From Xanthobacter tagetidis (GTDB lineage: Bacteria; Pseudomonadota; Alphaproteobacteria; Rhizobiales; Xanthobacteraceae), in NCBI RefSeq assembly GCF_003667445.1, contig NZ_RCTF01000007.1, positions 124,001 through 188,000 on the forward strand: 64,000 bases of DNA. Reading direction: 5' to 3'. Below, piece by piece: positions 63,109 through 64,000 of this stretch. Position 1 is the stretch's first letter. Each line of letters opens with the position of its first letter. The notes below the pieces were generated by a model that was given only the letters and a program-made list of their open reading frames with translations, was not told the origin of the DNA and did not search any database. The translations under genes were made by a program, and so were the position numbers.

Positions 63109-63630
63109 ATGGCCCTTCGTCGTATCCATCCGACGCTCCTCGGCGTTTTCCTCACCAGCCTGGTGGCCGCCCCGAGCATGGCGCAAGCGCAGGCACAATC
63201 CAAGGCGGTCGCACAGTTCGGCGACTGGGCGGTTCACGCGTCCACCAGCGGCCCCAAGGTGTGCTACGCCACCAGCCAGCCGAAACAGCGGCTTCCGGAG
63301 GGGCTCAACCGCGATCCCGCCTTCATGTTCGTCTCGACCCGCCCGAGCCAGAACGTGAAGGAGGAGGTGAGCATCACCGTCGGTTTCCCGCTCAGGGACA
63401 AGAGCACCGTGACCGTCACGGTGGGCAGCACCAAGTTCGAGCTTTACACGCAGGACCAGGGCGCCTGGGTGCGCAATGCCGCGGACGAGGCCAAGCTCGT
63501 GGACGCCATGCGCAAGGGACGCGACGTGACAGTGGTCAGCACGTCCACGCGCGGCAACGAGACTACCGACAAATATTCGCTCTCCGGCATCTCCCAGGCT
63601 CTCGACCGGGTGGCGCAGGAATGCAAGTGA
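63109..63630 (+). CDS. Invasion-associated locus B (IalB) family protein
   Basis: A 173-residue exported protein. Its signal peptide is LLGVFLTSLVAAPSMAQAQ. The mature IalB-like domain begins FGDWAVHASTSGPKVCYATSQPKQ and ends LDRVAQECK, with the two cysteines probably disulfide-bonded. VSITVGFPLRDKSTVTVTVGSTKFELYTQ is typical. The name derives from Bartonella, but the family is widespread in non-pathogenic Rhizobiales, and a role in invasion is not implied. AGGAG precedes the ATG. A short perfect hairpin (ggtcag-gt-ctgacc) lies just after the stop. Confidence 0.9.
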   Translation: MALRRIHPTLLGVFLTSLVAAPSMAQAQAQSKAVAQFGDWAVHASTSGPKVCYATSQPKQRLPEGLNRDPAFMFVSTRPSQNVKEEVSITVGFPLRDKSTVTVTVGSTKFELYTQDQGAWVRNAADEAKLVDAMRKGRDVTVVSTSTRGNETTDKYSLSGISQALDRVAQECK

Positions 63631-63710
63631 CGTTAGGTCAGGTCTGACCGCCGCTGGCGGGCGACCTGTCCGGCCGGCACGGCGACGTCGGGAAGCCGAG
63701 GGGGCTTGCG

Positions 63711-64000
63711 TCAGTCGGGAGCGCGCGCGGCGAGCTGCTCGAAGTCGATGGCGTGGCCGGCGCGGTCGCGCTTCGCCGCGAGATAGCGCACATTCTCCAG
63801 CGTCGGGCGCCCGAGCACGCGCTGCTCGGCGACGACGTCGAGGCCGGACCGCTTCAGCGCCTCCACCTTCTGCGGGTTGTTGGTGTGGAGGCGAACGGCT
63901 GTCACGCCGAGCTGACGCAGCATCTCGGCGGCGAACTCGAAGCGCCGCTGGTCGAGGCCGAAGCCCAAGGCCGCATCGGCGTCGTAGGTGTCGAAGCCCT
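63711..64000 (-). CDS. ribA: GTP cyclohydrolase II, C-terminal part (partial)
   Basis: The frame is open to the right edge; about 95 C-terminal residues are visible. GFDTYDADAALGFGLDQRRFEFAAEMLRQLGVTAVRLHTNNPQKVEALKRSGLDVV is the conserved end of RibA, the first enzyme of riboflavin synthesis. The zinc-binding and catalytic region would be beyond the window. A fusion to the RibB domain upstream cannot be assessed. Confidence 0.9.
   Translation of the reverse strand, partial: GFDTYDADAALGFGLDQRRFEFAAEMLRQLGVTAVRLHTNNPQKVEALKRSGLDVVAEQRVLGRPTLENVRYLAAKRDRAGHAIDFEQLAARAPD

Overview
The window is a GC-rich chromosomal segment from an alphaproteobacterium, most likely of the order Hyphomicrobiales (Rhizobiales); a Xanthobacteraceae-like genus is a guess. 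The evidence is gene content: a PhyR/EcfG general stress response locus, an IalB-family protein, a DUF3422 protein, a metX-metW pair, a Suv3-like helicase and an alphaproteobacterial-type RNase P RNA. The segment starts inside a CBS-domain gene and ends inside ribA.

Layout. 0-9 kb: an HD-GYP signalling protein, then a liuB-liuC-liuD-liuE leucine/isovalerate catabolism operon on the minus strand. 9-14 kb: rnpB, a patatin-like lipase, and an uncharacterised operon (SDR, glycerol-dehydrogenase-like enzyme, cupin). 14-22 kb: divergent tesA and a two-gene ABC exporter, a DUF3422 protein, a metallo-hydrolase, a 2H phosphoesterase and kdsD. 22-24 kb: an array of palindromic composite repeats enclosing a GIY-YIG nuclease gene, followed by a strikingly AT-rich gene for a PD-(D/E)XK nuclease-like protein. 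24-27 kb: ettA, tRNA-Gly(GCC) and a small membrane protein. 27-34 kb: a three-gene minus-strand operon coding for two very cysteine-rich exported proteins and a DsbA-like oxidoreductase, divergent from an AraC-type regulator. This is the best candidate for an undescribed system.

34-42 kb: tRNA-Ser(GGA) with an unusual 86-bp tandem array of its own 5' half, then dapD, prfC, fdxA, an S4 protein and the helicase. 42-49 kb: a metal/siderophore-type ABC importer, metX-metW, a methyltransferase, gloB and a cupin. 49-57 kb: a stress-signalling block with ecfG, a KGG-repeat protein, a HisKA_2-type kinase with an apparently degenerate ATPase domain, phyR, a DUF883 protein and a hybrid PAS kinase. Three good matches to the EcfG promoter consensus lie here, and no nepR was recognised. 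57-64 kb: a PRC-barrel protein, a TerB protein, a glutamine amidotransferase, a GyrI-like protein, ThpR, a DUF1232 protein, a quinone oxidoreductase, an IalB-family protein and the 3' end of ribA.

All calls come from reading the sequence and recalling family signatures. No database search was run.
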